A stretch of DNA of 59,973 nt from Deltaproteobacteria bacterium (lineage in GTDB: Bacteria; Myxococcota_A; UBA9160; UBA6930): assembly GCA_016875395.1 (NCBI GenBank), contig VGRF01000028.1:1-59973 (forward strand), given 5' to 3'. The translations under genes and the position numbers were made by a program. The notes below the pieces were generated by a model. The model had not been told where the DNA came from and made no database searches. It worked only from the letters and a program-made list of their open reading frames with translations. Below are positions 34,892-43,506 of this stretch, in pieces. Position 1 is the first letter of the stretch. Each line of letters starts with the position of its first letter.

Positions 34892-35418
34892 GGCGCCGAC
34901 TCGCCCAAGCTTCGCCCCATCGTGCGAACACGCGGCGCAGCGCCCGGTCGCAGCGCCGCGGTCTTCTCCGTGCGGGCGAATCCAGCACGCGCGTAGAGCC
35001 GCTCCGCGCGCCCATTGCCTTCGGTGACCTGAAGCTCGACTCGCTTCGCATTGCGCGCTCGCGCCCAATCAAGCACGGCGTCGACGACCAATCGGCCCAC
35101 GCCCGCACGTCGCGCGTCCGGGTCGATCCACATCGCGCCGAGGTGCGCGATCTCGGGGCGCTCGCTTTCCAGACGCGCGTACACGACGCCGATCGCGCGG
35201 CCCGCCCGCTCGGCGATGAAGAGCGCGTGCGTCGGCGAAGCCGCGACGCCCGCGACGAGCTCCTCCCACTGCGCATCCGGCCATGCGCTCGCCCCTGCGA
35301 GGGTCTGCTGAAACGCGTCGGGTGACTCCGCAAGCGCGCGCAGGCGGATCTCGCGAAACGCGCGCCAGTCGGTCGCGCGCAGCTCGCGGATCGTTGCGCG
35401 TGTCTCGCCGGCTTCCAT
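34888..35418 (-). CDS. GNAT-family N-acetyltransferase
   Basis: 176 residues from the ATG at 35418. A standard GNAT fold: IRELRATDWRAFREIRLRAL at the start, the AIGVVYARL and AHLGAMWIDPDARRAGVGR region with the acetyl-CoA pyrophosphate loop (RRAGVG), and AERLYARAGF near the end. It transfers acetyl from acetyl-CoA to an amine; the substrate is unknown. Translationally coupled to the S51 peptidase gene. Confidence 0.92.
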   Translation of the reverse strand: MEAGETRATIRELRATDWRAFREIRLRALAESPDAFQQTLAGASAWPDAQWEELVAGVAASPTHALFIAERAGRAIGVVYARLESERPEIAHLGAMWIDPDARRAGVGRLVVDAVLDWARARNAKRVELQVTEGNGRAERLYARAGFARTEKTAALRPGAAPRVRTMGRSLGESAP

Positions 35419-35485
35419 CGCCCGAGCCTAACGCCACGGTGCGCTTCGCCTCGCGCTATAGAGTCGCGCGCTCGGGAGGTCTCTC

Positions 35486-36532
35486 ATGCGCGCAGCCGTC
35501 ATGCGCTCGGGCCGAATCGTCACCGCCGACGTCGCGGAGCCGACGCCTGGGCCCGGACAGGTGCTCGTGAAGACGCTCGCGTGCGGCATCTGCGGCTCGG
35601 ACCTGCACGCGCTGAAGCACGGCGAGCAGATGGCGCGCGTGTCGCGCGAAGTCGATGCCTGGGCGTTCGTGATGGACCTCTCGCGCGACGTCGTGATGGG
35701 CCACGAGTTCTGCGCCGAAGTCCTCGACTTCGGCCCCGGCTGCGAGCGCAAGCTGAAGCGCGGCGATCGCGTGTGCTCGATGCCGATGGTGCCCGTCGGC
35801 GATCGCATCGCGGGCGTGGGCTACTCGAACGAGTTTCCTGGCGGATACGGCGAGCGCATGGTGCTCGGCGAGCAGTGGTTGTTACGCGTGCCCGACTCGC
35901 TGCCGACCGAGGCGGCCGCGCTGACCGAGCCGCTCGCGGTCGCGGAGCACGCGGTCGCGAAGGCCGCGCTCGGCAACGGCGAGGCGCCGGTCGTGATCGG
36001 CTGCGGGCCGGTCGGGCTCGCGGTGATCGCCTCGCTCGCGCGCCGGCGCATCGCGCCGATCGTCGCCTCGGATTTTTCGCCCATTCGCCGCGCGCAGGCG
36101 GCGAAGGTGGGCGCGCACGTCGTCGTCGACCCCCGCAGCGAGGCGCCGATGGAGCGCTTCACGGCGAACGCGGGTGCGAAACAGGCCGTGATCTTCGAGT
36201 GCGTCGGCGTTCCCGGCATGCTCGCGCAGCTGATGAAGCAGGCGCCGCGCGGCGGGCGGATCATCGTCGTGGGCGTCTGCCTCGAAGAGGACCGCATCCA
36301 GCCGCTCGTGCCGATCTCGAAGGAGCTGAACCTGCAGTTCGTGCTCGCCTACACGCGCGAGGAGTTCACCGCGACGCTGCATGCGCTCGCGGACGGCGAG
36401 CTCGACGCGAGCGCGTTCGTGACGGGCAAGGTCGGCGTCGACGGCGTCGCGGGCGCGTTCGAGACGCTCGGCACGCCCGATCGCCACGTGAAGATCCTGG
36501 TCGAGCCGTGGCGCAGCGGCGGGCTCCAGTAA
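35486..36532 (+). CDS. Zinc-binding medium-chain dehydrogenase without structural zinc lobe
   Basis: 348 residues, ATG at 35486 with GGGAGG upstream. Catalytic-zinc residues are present in CGICGSDLH and GHEFCAEV, and the nucleotide-binding turn reads IGCGPVGLAVI. The usual four-cysteine structural zinc loop is missing; that region reads CSMPMVPVGDR and contains a single cysteine. The N-terminal domain also has an insertion of about 15 residues between the two zinc motifs. Oxidises or reduces an alcohol/aldehyde pair with NAD(P); substrate unknown. Three bases separate it from mutM. Confidence 0.9.
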   Translation: MRAAVMRSGRIVTADVAEPTPGPGQVLVKTLACGICGSDLHALKHGEQMARVSREVDAWAFVMDLSRDVVMGHEFCAEVLDFGPGCERKLKRGDRVCSMPMVPVGDRIAGVGYSNEFPGGYGERMVLGEQWLLRVPDSLPTEAAALTEPLAVAEHAVAKAALGNGEAPVVIGCGPVGLAVIASLARRRIAPIVASDFSPIRRAQAAKVGAHVVVDPRSEAPMERFTANAGAKQAVIFECVGVPGMLAQLMKQAPRGGRIIVVGVCLEEDRIQPLVPISKELNLQFVLAYTREEFTATLHALADGELDASAFVTGKVGVDGVAGAFETLGTPDRHVKILVEPWRSGGLQ

Positions 36533-36535
36533 CGA

Positions 36536-37411
36536 ATGCCGGAGCTTCCCGAAGTCGAGGTGACGCGGCGCCGCATCGCGCCGGTGTTGGTGGGCCGAAC
36601 GTTCGCGCGCGTCCGCACCACGAAGCCCTCGTACTTCTTCATCACGCCGCCCGAGAAGCTCCGGCGCGGGCTCGAAGGCCACACGGTGAAGGCGCTCGCG
36701 CGGCGCGGGAAGTATCTGCTCGCGGAGATCGACGGCGGCTCGCAGCTGTTGTTACACCTCGGCATGACGGGCCAGCTCTTCTCGAGCAACGTCGCCAGCG
36801 TGCGCCTGCTCTCCGCGACCGTGCGCGCCTCGCTCGCACCCGAGGCGCAGCTCCGCTTCGAGCCCGACGCGCACACGCATCTTCAGCTCGCGTTCGCCGA
36901 CGACGGCCCGCAGGTCTTCTTCCGCGACGTGCGCAAGTTCGGAAAGGTGCAGCTGCTCGCGCCCGGCGAGGCGAGCGAGCGCCTCGCAAAGCTCGGGCCG
37001 GATGCGCTCGATCTCACGGGCGAAGCCCTGTTCGCTGCGACGCGTGGGCGGGTCGTCGCGATCAAGAGCCTGCTGCTCGATCAAGCCGTGATCGCAGGCG
37101 CGGGCAACATCTACGCCGACGAAGCGCTGTTCCTCGCGGGCGTGCGCCCGACGCGGCGCGCCCAAAAGGTGAAGCGCGACGAGTGCGAGCGCATCGCCGA
37201 CGCGTTGAAGCGCGTGCTGCTGCGTTCGATCGAGACGGGCGGCAGCTCGATCAGCGACTACGTGGCGCCCGACGGGAGCGACGGCGCCTATCAGGACGAG
37301 CGCCGCGTCTACGCGCGCGAAGGCGAAGCTTGCGCGCAGTGCGGCACGAAGATCAAGCGCATCGTGATCGGGCAGCGCAGCGCGCACTACTGCCCGAGCT
37401 GCCAGCCGTGA
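36536..37411 (+). CDS. mutM: Formamidopyrimidine-DNA glycosylase (Fpg/MutM)
   Basis: 291 residues beginning MPELPEVEV, which supplies the catalytic Pro2 and Glu3. Lys59 in RRGKYLL, the GAGNIYADEALF helix-two-turn-helix segment and the C-terminal zinc finger (C266, C269, C286, C289) are all in place. It excises oxidised purines such as 8-oxoguanine and nicks the strand. It lies in a tight row with the dehydrogenase (three bases upstream) and the NFACT gene (ten bases downstream). Confidence 0.96.
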   Translation: MPELPEVEVTRRRIAPVLVGRTFARVRTTKPSYFFITPPEKLRRGLEGHTVKALARRGKYLLAEIDGGSQLLLHLGMTGQLFSSNVASVRLLSATVRASLAPEAQLRFEPDAHTHLQLAFADDGPQVFFRDVRKFGKVQLLAPGEASERLAKLGPDALDLTGEALFAATRGRVVAIKSLLLDQAVIAGAGNIYADEALFLAGVRPTRRAQKVKRDECERIADALKRVLLRSIETGGSSISDYVAPDGSDGAYQDERRVYAREGEACAQCGTKIKRIVIGQRSAHYCPSCQP

Positions 37412-37421
37412 GCTGCGCGCT

Positions 37422-38933
37422 GTGCTGACGCTCACCGAGCTGCGCCGTGTCGCCGCGCTACTCGATCGCACGCGGCGCGGCGCGCGCGTCGACAAGATCG
37501 TGCAGACCGAGGATGCCTCGCTCGCGCTGCTGTTCGCCGGGTCGGACTCGTTGCCGCCGCAGGATCGGCTCGTGCTCGCGCTGTGCGCGAAGCCTGGCGT
37601 CGCGCGAGTCTCCAAGTTGCGCGCGCTGCCCGCTGCGCCCGCGACACCGCCGCAGCTCGCGCAGTACCTGCGCGCGCACCTCGACGGCGCGCGGCTGCGC
37701 AGCGTGCAGATCGAAGGCGCGGACCGGCAGCTGCGGCTGCGCTTCGACACGCGCGAAGAGAAGCTGTCGCTGCTGTTCTCGATCCTCGGGCCGCGCAGCA
37801 ACGTGTACGCGCTCGATGCGGACGATCGCGTCGTCGCGAGCGCGCGCCCGCTGGCGGAGACGCGGCGCGACTTGGTGTTAGGCGAGCCGTGGCGCTCGCC
37901 CGAGGGCGGCCCGCGCAGCGAGGGCGAGGACCGCTTCGCGAGCGCAAGCGACGAAGACTTGCTCGGGGCGATCGAGGCGCACTACGCGGAAAAGGAAGCG
38001 AGCGCGGATGAGGCCTCGCTCGCTCGCCGCGTCGCGCAGGCGCTTCGCAAGCAGCGCGCCGCGATCGAGAAGAAGCTGCGCCTCGCGCAGGAGGATGCGG
38101 AGCGCGCGGGCAACGCGGAGCAGCTGAAGCGCTGGGGCGAGCTCGTCGCGGCGCACATCACCGCGCTGAAGCTCGGGGACGTCACGCTGCGCGCGAACGA
38201 CTTCGCGAGCGGCGCGCCCGTAGAGGTTCCGCTCGATCCCAAGCTCACGCCCGCCCAGAACAAGGACGAGTACTTCCGCCGCGCGAAGAAGGCGGAACGC
38301 ACTGCACTGAAGGCTGCGCAGGAAGTGGCGGAAGCGCAGGACCGCCTAACAAGCCACGGCGCGCTCGAAGCGCGCGCAACGGGGTGCGCGGACGACGCCG
38401 CTGCGTTGGCGACGTTTGCGCAGGAGCCCGAGCTCGCGCGCTTGCTGGAGCGCTTCGCGCCGCAGCCCGCGCCCGCGACGAAGCCTGAGAAGAAGGCGCG
38501 CGAGTGGCGCGTGGGGAAGACGGTGCTCCCGACGCGCCTCGCGCCCAAGGTCTACAAGACGGGCGACGGCCTCGAGATCTGGGTGGGCAAGAACGACGAG
38601 GGCAACGACGTCCTGACGACACGCCTTGCGCGCGGCACCGATCTCTTCTTTCACCTCGAGGGCAACCACGGCAGCCACGTCGTCCTGTGCACCGAGGGCA
38701 AGGGCGAGGACGCGCCGCCCGAGTCGGTGCTCGAAGCGGCCGAGCTGTCCGTGCATTTCTCGAAGGCGAAGGGCGCGACGCGCGCCTCGGTGCACGTCGC
38801 GCCCATCAAGCACGTGAGCAAGCCGAGCGGCGCGAAGCCGGGCCTCGTCTACGTCACGCGCGGCAAGACGATCCAGCTGCGCCGAGATCCGGCGCGCCTC
38901 GCGAAGGTGTTAGGGGCGCGGGTGGAGGAGTGA
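37422..38933 (+). CDS. NFACT-family protein (RqcH/Rqc2-like)
   Basis: 503 residues, GTG at 37422. It shows the NFACT order: an N-terminal NFACT-N domain (LTLTELRRVAALLDRTRRG, later SILGPRSNVYALDADDRV), a long charged coiled coil (about 195-310) and a C-terminal NFACT-R domain (VYKTGDGLEIWVGKNDEGND, FFHLEGNHGSHVVL). Bacterial RqcH recruits alanyl-tRNA to stalled large ribosomal subunits and adds alanine tails in ribosome-associated quality control. Some members were instead described as fibronectin-binding proteins. Normal length for the family. Confidence 0.88.
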   Translation: MLTLTELRRVAALLDRTRRGARVDKIVQTEDASLALLFAGSDSLPPQDRLVLALCAKPGVARVSKLRALPAAPATPPQLAQYLRAHLDGARLRSVQIEGADRQLRLRFDTREEKLSLLFSILGPRSNVYALDADDRVVASARPLAETRRDLVLGEPWRSPEGGPRSEGEDRFASASDEDLLGAIEAHYAEKEASADEASLARRVAQALRKQRAAIEKKLRLAQEDAERAGNAEQLKRWGELVAAHITALKLGDVTLRANDFASGAPVEVPLDPKLTPAQNKDEYFRRAKKAERTALKAAQEVAEAQDRLTSHGALEARATGCADDAAALATFAQEPELARLLERFAPQPAPATKPEKKAREWRVGKTVLPTRLAPKVYKTGDGLEIWVGKNDEGNDVLTTRLARGTDLFFHLEGNHGSHVVLCTEGKGEDAPPESVLEAAELSVHFSKAKGATRASVHVAPIKHVSKPSGAKPGLVYVTRGKTIQLRRDPARLAKVLGARVEE

Positions 38934-38942
38934 GCGCGGCGC

Positions 38943-39317
38943 TCAGTGAAGCTGTTCCGGCCGCCAGCGCCTCTCGATGCCCGCGCGAAGCGCGCGTTCG
39001 AGCCAGTCGGCGGGAATCCAGAACAAGCCAAGGTCCTCCATCGCGTCGCCGATTCCGATGACGACGTCCTCCGCGATCGCTCGCTGCATCAGCAGCATCA
39101 AGTCGTCGAGCGGAATCTCGGTCAGCCGCAAGTGAGGCCATGACTTCCGCCGCGCGCGCCGTGCGGTGGACCTCGACGACCAGAGCGGGAAGATCGTTTC
39201 GCCTTGGTCATGCAAGACGCGCAGGTCGCCATCGAGGGAGAGAGTGAAGGCTCGCTTTGCGCCAACCACTTCGAGCAGGAAGAGGGACAGAAAGAACTGC
39301 ACGGGCGTGAGCCGCAT
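38943..39317 (-). CDS. DUF2750-like protein
   Basis: 124 residues from the ATG at 39317. The pattern LDGDLRVLHDQGETIFPLWSS, then EIPLDDLMLLM and DVVIGIGDAMEDLGL, resembles the DUF2750 family, small cytoplasmic proteins of unknown function. No signal peptide despite a hydrophobic stretch near the start. Its stop is nine bases from the NFACT stop (convergent), and it is divergent from the AAA+ ATPase across 172 bases in which I see no gene. Confidence 0.6.
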   Translation of the reverse strand: MRLTPVQFFLSLFLLEVVGAKRAFTLSLDGDLRVLHDQGETIFPLWSSRSTARRARRKSWPHLRLTEIPLDDLMLLMQRAIAEDVVIGIGDAMEDLGLFWIPADWLERALRAGIERRWRPEQLH

Positions 39318-39489
39318 GGGAATCCCGGGCGGGACCGCGGGACGAGAAGCGAGAGCGTGCGCGGCGACGGCGAGCGAGTCAACGCGAACGTGTGTTCACG
39401 CCTCGGAAGCGCGCGCACTTTGATTGCGCGCGCACCTCGACGGCAATCGGCGAGTCAAGGGAGGCGTCGAATCGGCCGATGCTCACCGC

Positions 39490-40980
39490 GTGAAGCCGTC
39501 CACCACCGTTCACGACCTAAAGGCGCTCGTGCAGTCTTTCCATCCCGTGATCGCGTTCGACACGGAGGAGGAAGAGCGCGTCGAGAAGCTCGCGGACACG
39601 GTCGCTGCCGAGCTCGGCATGCCCGTGTTCGTGTGGACGCTGACGAGCGGCTTGTTCCGCAAGCCCGGCGCAAACGGGACGATCAACACCACGGTCCCGA
39701 ACGAGCTGTTCGCGCACATGCAGACCCTCTCGCTCGAAGCGGTCTTTCTGCTCAAGGACGTGGCGAAGCACCTCGCCGATCCTGCGGTGTGCCGCTCGTT
39801 CCGCGAGGCGGCCCAGCAGTTCTCGGGCACGCGCTCGACGATGTGGATCGTGGGCACCCAGCTCGAGTTTCCGAGCGACGTGAAGCACCACGTCCTGCAC
39901 TTTCCGCTCGATCTCCCGACCAAGCGCGAGCTCGCCGAGATCGTGACCGCGGTGGCGCGGGGGCTGAAGGAGCGCACGGGCGCGAGGATCGAGCTCGCGA
40001 AGCCCGACCTCGAACGCCTCCTCGACGCACTCAGCGGCCTCACCTCGCACCAAGCGAAGCAGGCGGTCGCCGCGGTGATCATGGAAGACGGGAAGCTGCA
40101 CGCCGAGGACGTGCGCCGCATCGTCGATCGCAAGGCGAAGCTGTTAGGGCAGGACGGGCTGCTCGAGTACTACCCGGCCGAAGACAACACGTACGAGCTC
40201 GGCGGCTTCGCGCGCCTCAAGCAGTGGCTCGGTCGTGCGCGCATCGCCTTCAGCCCCGAGGCCGCGGAGCTCGGGCTGCCCGCGCCGCGCGGCATTTTGC
40301 TGGCGGGTGTGCAGGGCTGCGGGAAGTCGCTCGCGGCGAAGGCGATCGCTCGCGAGTGGACGATGCCGCTGCTGAAGCTCGACGCCGGGCGTCTCTACGA
40401 CAAGTACATCGGCGAGAGCGAGAAGAACCTCCGGCGCGCGATTCAGCTCGCGGAGGCGATGTCGCCGTGCGTGCTGTGGATCGACGAGCTCGAGAAGAGC
40501 TTCGCCTCGTTCAGCGAGGGCGGCATGGACGGCGGCGTGTCGCAGCGCATCTTCGCGACGCTGCTGACGTGGCTGCAGGAGAAGAAGAAGCCCGTGTTCG
40601 TGGTGGCGACCGCGAACGACGTGTTCCGCCTCCCACCCGAGCTGATGCGCAAGGGCCGCTTCGACGAGCTGTTCTTCGTCGACTTGCCCGCGCCCGCCGA
40701 GCGCAAGTCCATCTTCGAGATTCATCTGCGCCGCAAGAAGCAAGACCCAGCGCGCTTCGATCTCGCCCAGCTCGTCGCGGCGAGCGACGGCATGAGCGGC
40801 GCCGAGATCGAGCAGGCCGTGATCTCGGCGCTGCTGCGCGCGCTGCACGAGAAGCGCGCGCTCGACACCGCGCTGCTCGCCGACGAGCTCGCGAGCACCG
40901 TGCCGCTCTCGCGCACGCGCGCGGAGGACGTTGCGCGGCTGCGCGAGCTCGCGAAGGGCAGGTTCGTGCCGGTGGCCTAG
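39490..40980 (+). CDS. AAA+ ATPase of the Ycf46 type
   Basis: 496 residues from the GTG at 39490 (the frame is open to a TTG at 39424). An N-terminal domain of about 230 residues resembles that of chloroplast/cyanobacterial Ycf46. The AAA+ core follows: Walker A GVQGCGKS (about 272-279), Walker B VLWIDELE (about 328), sensor region VVATANDV, and arginine-finger region LMRKGRFDELFF. The alpha-helical lid contains GMSGAEIEQAVI. Ycf46 has been linked to photosynthesis and carbon uptake in cyanobacteria, but its role in heterotrophs is unclear. It overlaps the convergent NUDIX gene by four bases. Confidence 0.88.
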   Translation: MKPSTTVHDLKALVQSFHPVIAFDTEEEERVEKLADTVAAELGMPVFVWTLTSGLFRKPGANGTINTTVPNELFAHMQTLSLEAVFLLKDVAKHLADPAVCRSFREAAQQFSGTRSTMWIVGTQLEFPSDVKHHVLHFPLDLPTKRELAEIVTAVARGLKERTGARIELAKPDLERLLDALSGLTSHQAKQAVAAVIMEDGKLHAEDVRRIVDRKAKLLGQDGLLEYYPAEDNTYELGGFARLKQWLGRARIAFSPEAAELGLPAPRGILLAGVQGCGKSLAAKAIAREWTMPLLKLDAGRLYDKYIGESEKNLRRAIQLAEAMSPCVLWIDELEKSFASFSEGGMDGGVSQRIFATLLTWLQEKKKPVFVVATANDVFRLPPELMRKGRFDELFFVDLPAPAERKSIFEIHLRRKKQDPARFDLAQLVAASDGMSGAEIEQAVISALLRALHEKRALDTALLADELASTVPLSRTRAEDVARLRELAKGRFVPVA

Positions 40981-41453
40981 CGGCCGCTTCGCGCGCGCCA
41001 CGCAGCGAGCGGCGGCCACAGTTTCAGCGAAGCGATCTCGCCTTCACGCACCCACCTCAGCTCCGCGATCTCCGCGCCGTCGCAGCGCACGATGGGCTCG
41101 AGCTCGCAGCGCAGCTCGAAGAACGTCACGTGATCGCGGATGTGGTTGTGCTCGAGATGCAGATCGCCGAGATCCGTCAGCGCACCCGGATCGACCGCGA
41201 GCGCCGTCTCCTCGCGCAGCTCGCGCGCGGCGGCGACGCGCGGTGTCTCGCCGCGATCGATGCGGCCGCCGGGAAGTCCCCACCAGCTCTGATACGTGGA
41301 GCGCACCAACAACAAGTGGTCCGCGTGGCGGACGAAGACGCCGACGCCGCGCACGTGCGGATGGAACGCGCGGTTGTAGAGCGCGATTGCTCTCGCGCCG
41401 GCGCGCACGACGACGCGTGCGAGCGGCTGCGGGAGGAGATGCAGGGCGCGCAC
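40977..41453 (-). CDS. NUDIX hydrolase
   Basis: 158 residues, GTG at 41453, two bases after the ApbE stop. The Nudix box is intact: GGRIDRGETPRVAAARELRE followed by Glu. These enzymes hydrolyse nucleoside diphosphates linked to another group. Placed last in a flavin-related operon, it may act on FAD or a related dinucleotide, but that is only suggested by position. A stretch of about 25 hydrophobic residues precedes the Nudix fold. Confidence 0.9.
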   Translation of the reverse strand: MRALHLLPQPLARVVVRAGARAIALYNRAFHPHVRGVGVFVRHADHLLLVRSTYQSWWGLPGGRIDRGETPRVAAARELREETALAVDPGALTDLGDLHLEHNHIRDHVTFFELRCELEPIVRCDGAEIAELRWVREGEIASLKLWPPLAAWRARSGR

Positions 41454-41455
41454 GC

Positions 41456-42439
41456 TCAGCCGCCGTCGGCGTCGAGCTGGAAGCCGGGAGTCTCTGCGAG
41501 CACGCGCGCGCCCGCGTCGACGCGCGCTTCGATGCCGCCGCGCGCGTGAGCGGCGGTGATGCCGGCTTCGGGCTCGAGCACGATGAGCGCGGTGCTCCAG
41601 GCTTCCGCGATCGCGCCGCTCTCGGCGAACACGATCGCGCGCTGCTCGCGCGAGATGTTCTCCGACGTGCGCGGATCGACGATGTGGCCGTAGCGCACGC
41701 CCGCGATCTCGAACGTTTGGCCGAGGCTCTCCGAGATCGAGACGTTCGCATCGCGCAGGCTCAGCACCGATCCGTCACCGAGACGAATCCGCCAATTCGG
41801 CGCATCGAGGGGTGCGCCGAGCGCGAGCAGGCTGCTGCCACCGAAGTTGAGGAGTGCGCGGCCAAAGCCTTCCGCGCGGAGCAGCTCGCCGAGTCGGTCG
41901 AGAGCCCAGCCCTTGGCGATGCCGCCGAGATCGAGCGCGGCGCCCGCTGGCAGCGCGATCGTCCCGCGCAGCGCATCGAGCTCGACGCGCTCGATGCCGA
42001 CCGACGCGCGCGCCGACGCGATCTCCGCAGGGCTCGGCGCAGCGCCGTGCTCCTCCGCCCAGCGCCAGAGCCGCATCACCGGACCCACCGTGATGTCGAA
42101 GGCGCCCTCGGTTTCCCGCGCGAAGCCGCGCGCGTCGATCAAGATTCGCACGAGCTCCGGCGACGCCGCTTGCGGCCCCGTGCCTGCTCTCGCATTCAGG
42201 CGCGCGAGCTCTCCGTCAGCGCGCCAGGTCGTGAAGATCGATTCGAGGCGCTCGACTTCTGCGAAGCAGCGCTCGATGGTGGCGTGCGCGCGCTCGCGAT
42301 CGTCCGCCACGAGCGTGATTTCGAGGACGGTGCCCATCGCGGGACGCCCAGCGCTCACGTGCGCGGGCTCGAGTCGCTGCGATTCTGGCGTCGCACACGC
42401 CGCCAGCGCTGCGCCGAGGAGCAGCGCGGCGCACCTCAT
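41456..42439 (-). CDS. apbE: FAD:protein FMN transferase ApbE (lipoprotein)
   Basis: 327 residues, ATG at 42439 overlapping the upstream stop (ATGA). The N-terminus is a lipoprotein signal with lipobox LAAC (Cys15). The ApbE core is clear: RPAMGTVLEITL, FTTWRADGELARLNARAG, AFDITVGPVMRLW, ALDLGGIAKGWALDR, and the metal-binding region AEAWSTAL. ApbE attaches FMN through a phosphoester to a threonine of target proteins in the periplasm. The obvious target is the FMN-binding protein two genes upstream in the same operon. Confidence 0.94.
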   Translation of the reverse strand: MRCAALLLGAALAACATPESQRLEPAHVSAGRPAMGTVLEITLVADDRERAHATIERCFAEVERLESIFTTWRADGELARLNARAGTGPQAASPELVRILIDARGFARETEGAFDITVGPVMRLWRWAEEHGAAPSPAEIASARASVGIERVELDALRGTIALPAGAALDLGGIAKGWALDRLGELLRAEGFGRALLNFGGSSLLALGAPLDAPNWRIRLGDGSVLSLRDANVSISESLGQTFEIAGVRYGHIVDPRTSENISREQRAIVFAESGAIAEAWSTALIVLEPEAGITAAHARGGIEARVDAGARVLAETPGFQLDADGG

Positions 42440-42945
42440 TCGAGCTGCGCGCCCTGCGTGTAGTTGCGCCCGGAGCCGCGGAACACGGCCCACAGCGAGA
42501 GCAGAATCAGCGCGGCGAGGCTCGTCTGCAGCGCGAGGAAGCCCGCGATCTTCAGCCAGGCGAACGCAGGATGGACGAAGCGCACGAGCCACCCGCCGCC
42601 TTCGTCGAGCGCCGCGCTGAGGAACGGGAAGGCGATCATCGCGACCTTCGTGCGCACGCTCACGGGCACGAACAGCACGAGGTGCGTGAGCACGAGCAGC
42701 AGCATGCCCATCGCGAACATGTGGAAGTGCGCGATCTCGAGCATTCCCTGATAAGTGCGCGGCGGACGGAACTCGCGCTCGTCGCCGAGGTAGTAGGAGA
42801 CCACCGAGTCGGGCGTGAGCGACATCTTGTCGAAGTAGAGCAGCGCGTTCGTCAGCCAGAGCACCGCCACGTAGAGCGCGTAGCACGCGATGATCGTCTG
42901 CAGGAGACGATTGCGGCTCCACTCGCCCGTGATGACGAAGCGCAA
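42436..42945 (-). CDS. Four-helix membrane protein with conserved-looking histidines
   Basis: 169 residues, TTG start directly after the FMN-binding stop. About four membrane helices (14-38, 68-92, 100-122, 127-155). Histidines fall within or at the edge of helices (EIAHFHMFAMG, LTHLVLF, RFVHPAF), as in b-type cytochromes, so haem binding is possible but unproven. An acidic-basic periplasmic loop lies between helices 1 and 2. I do not recognise the family. Its place between a flavinylated protein and ApbE suggests that it passes electrons between the inner membrane and the periplasmic flavin. Confidence 0.7.
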   Translation of the reverse strand: MRFVITGEWSRNRLLQTIIACYALYVAVLWLTNALLYFDKMSLTPDSVVSYYLGDEREFRPPRTYQGMLEIAHFHMFAMGMLLLVLTHLVLFVPVSVRTKVAMIAFPFLSAALDEGGGWLVRFVHPAFAWLKIAGFLALQTSLAALILLSLWAVFRGSGRNYTQGAQLE

Positions 42946-43506
42946 TCAGCCGCCTTCCGCGTGCGCCACGCTCGCCGCCGGCGCGGGCACGAGCAGGGAG
43001 AACAGCGCGAGCGAGCGGCGCACGCTGTTGGTCACGGCGCGCGTCGAGAGCGTCGCGCCCGCGATGCCGTGCACGCTGCCGCCCACTCTCAGGTCGGGCG
43101 TGAGCGTTCGCTGATCGAACTGCTCCAGCCAGCGCTGCGGCGGCAGGTAGTCCTGCGGCTCGTGGAACGCGAGCATGCGCGTCTGCGCGACGGCGCCGTC
43201 GGGCGAGATCACCACCAGCAGCGCCTCCGGCATCGACCGCACGTTGTGCACATCGACGAACGCGTAGCCGACGACGCGCCCGCCGCGCCACGCGGTGTGC
43301 AGCGTGACGATGCGGCTCTCGAGTGGCGCGCGCGAGCGCTCCTCGACCGCGCGCTTCTCCCGGTCGTCGAGCAGCACCGAGCGCTTCTCGATGCGCGCGC
43401 CGGGGAAGGCGGCCGCGAGCGCCTCGGCCTGCGATGCGAACACCTCGCCGAGCGCGCTGGTCGCGAGGAGCAGCACGGTGACGAGCAGCGCGAGCCTAAT
43501 AAGCAA
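42946..43506 (-). CDS. Periplasmic FMN-binding domain protein (flavinylation target)
   Basis: 186 residues, TTG start at 43506 overlapping the porin stop by 11 bases. A signal peptide (residues 1-20) leads to an FMN-binding domain; the attachment motif appears as GIAGATLST (Thr152), where the consensus has Ser/Thr-Gly-Ala-Thr, so the residue before the Gly is Ala instead. The flanking GGSVHG and RAVTNSVRR fit the family. FMN is probably attached by the ApbE encoded downstream. It would act as a periplasmic one- or two-electron carrier. Confidence 0.85.
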   Translation of the reverse strand: MLIRLALLVTVLLLATSALGEVFASQAEALAAAFPGARIEKRSVLLDDREKRAVEERSRAPLESRIVTLHTAWRGGRVVGYAFVDVHNVRSMPEALLVVISPDGAVAQTRMLAFHEPQDYLPPQRWLEQFDQRTLTPDLRVGGSVHGIAGATLSTRAVTNSVRRSLALFSLLVPAPAASVAHAEGG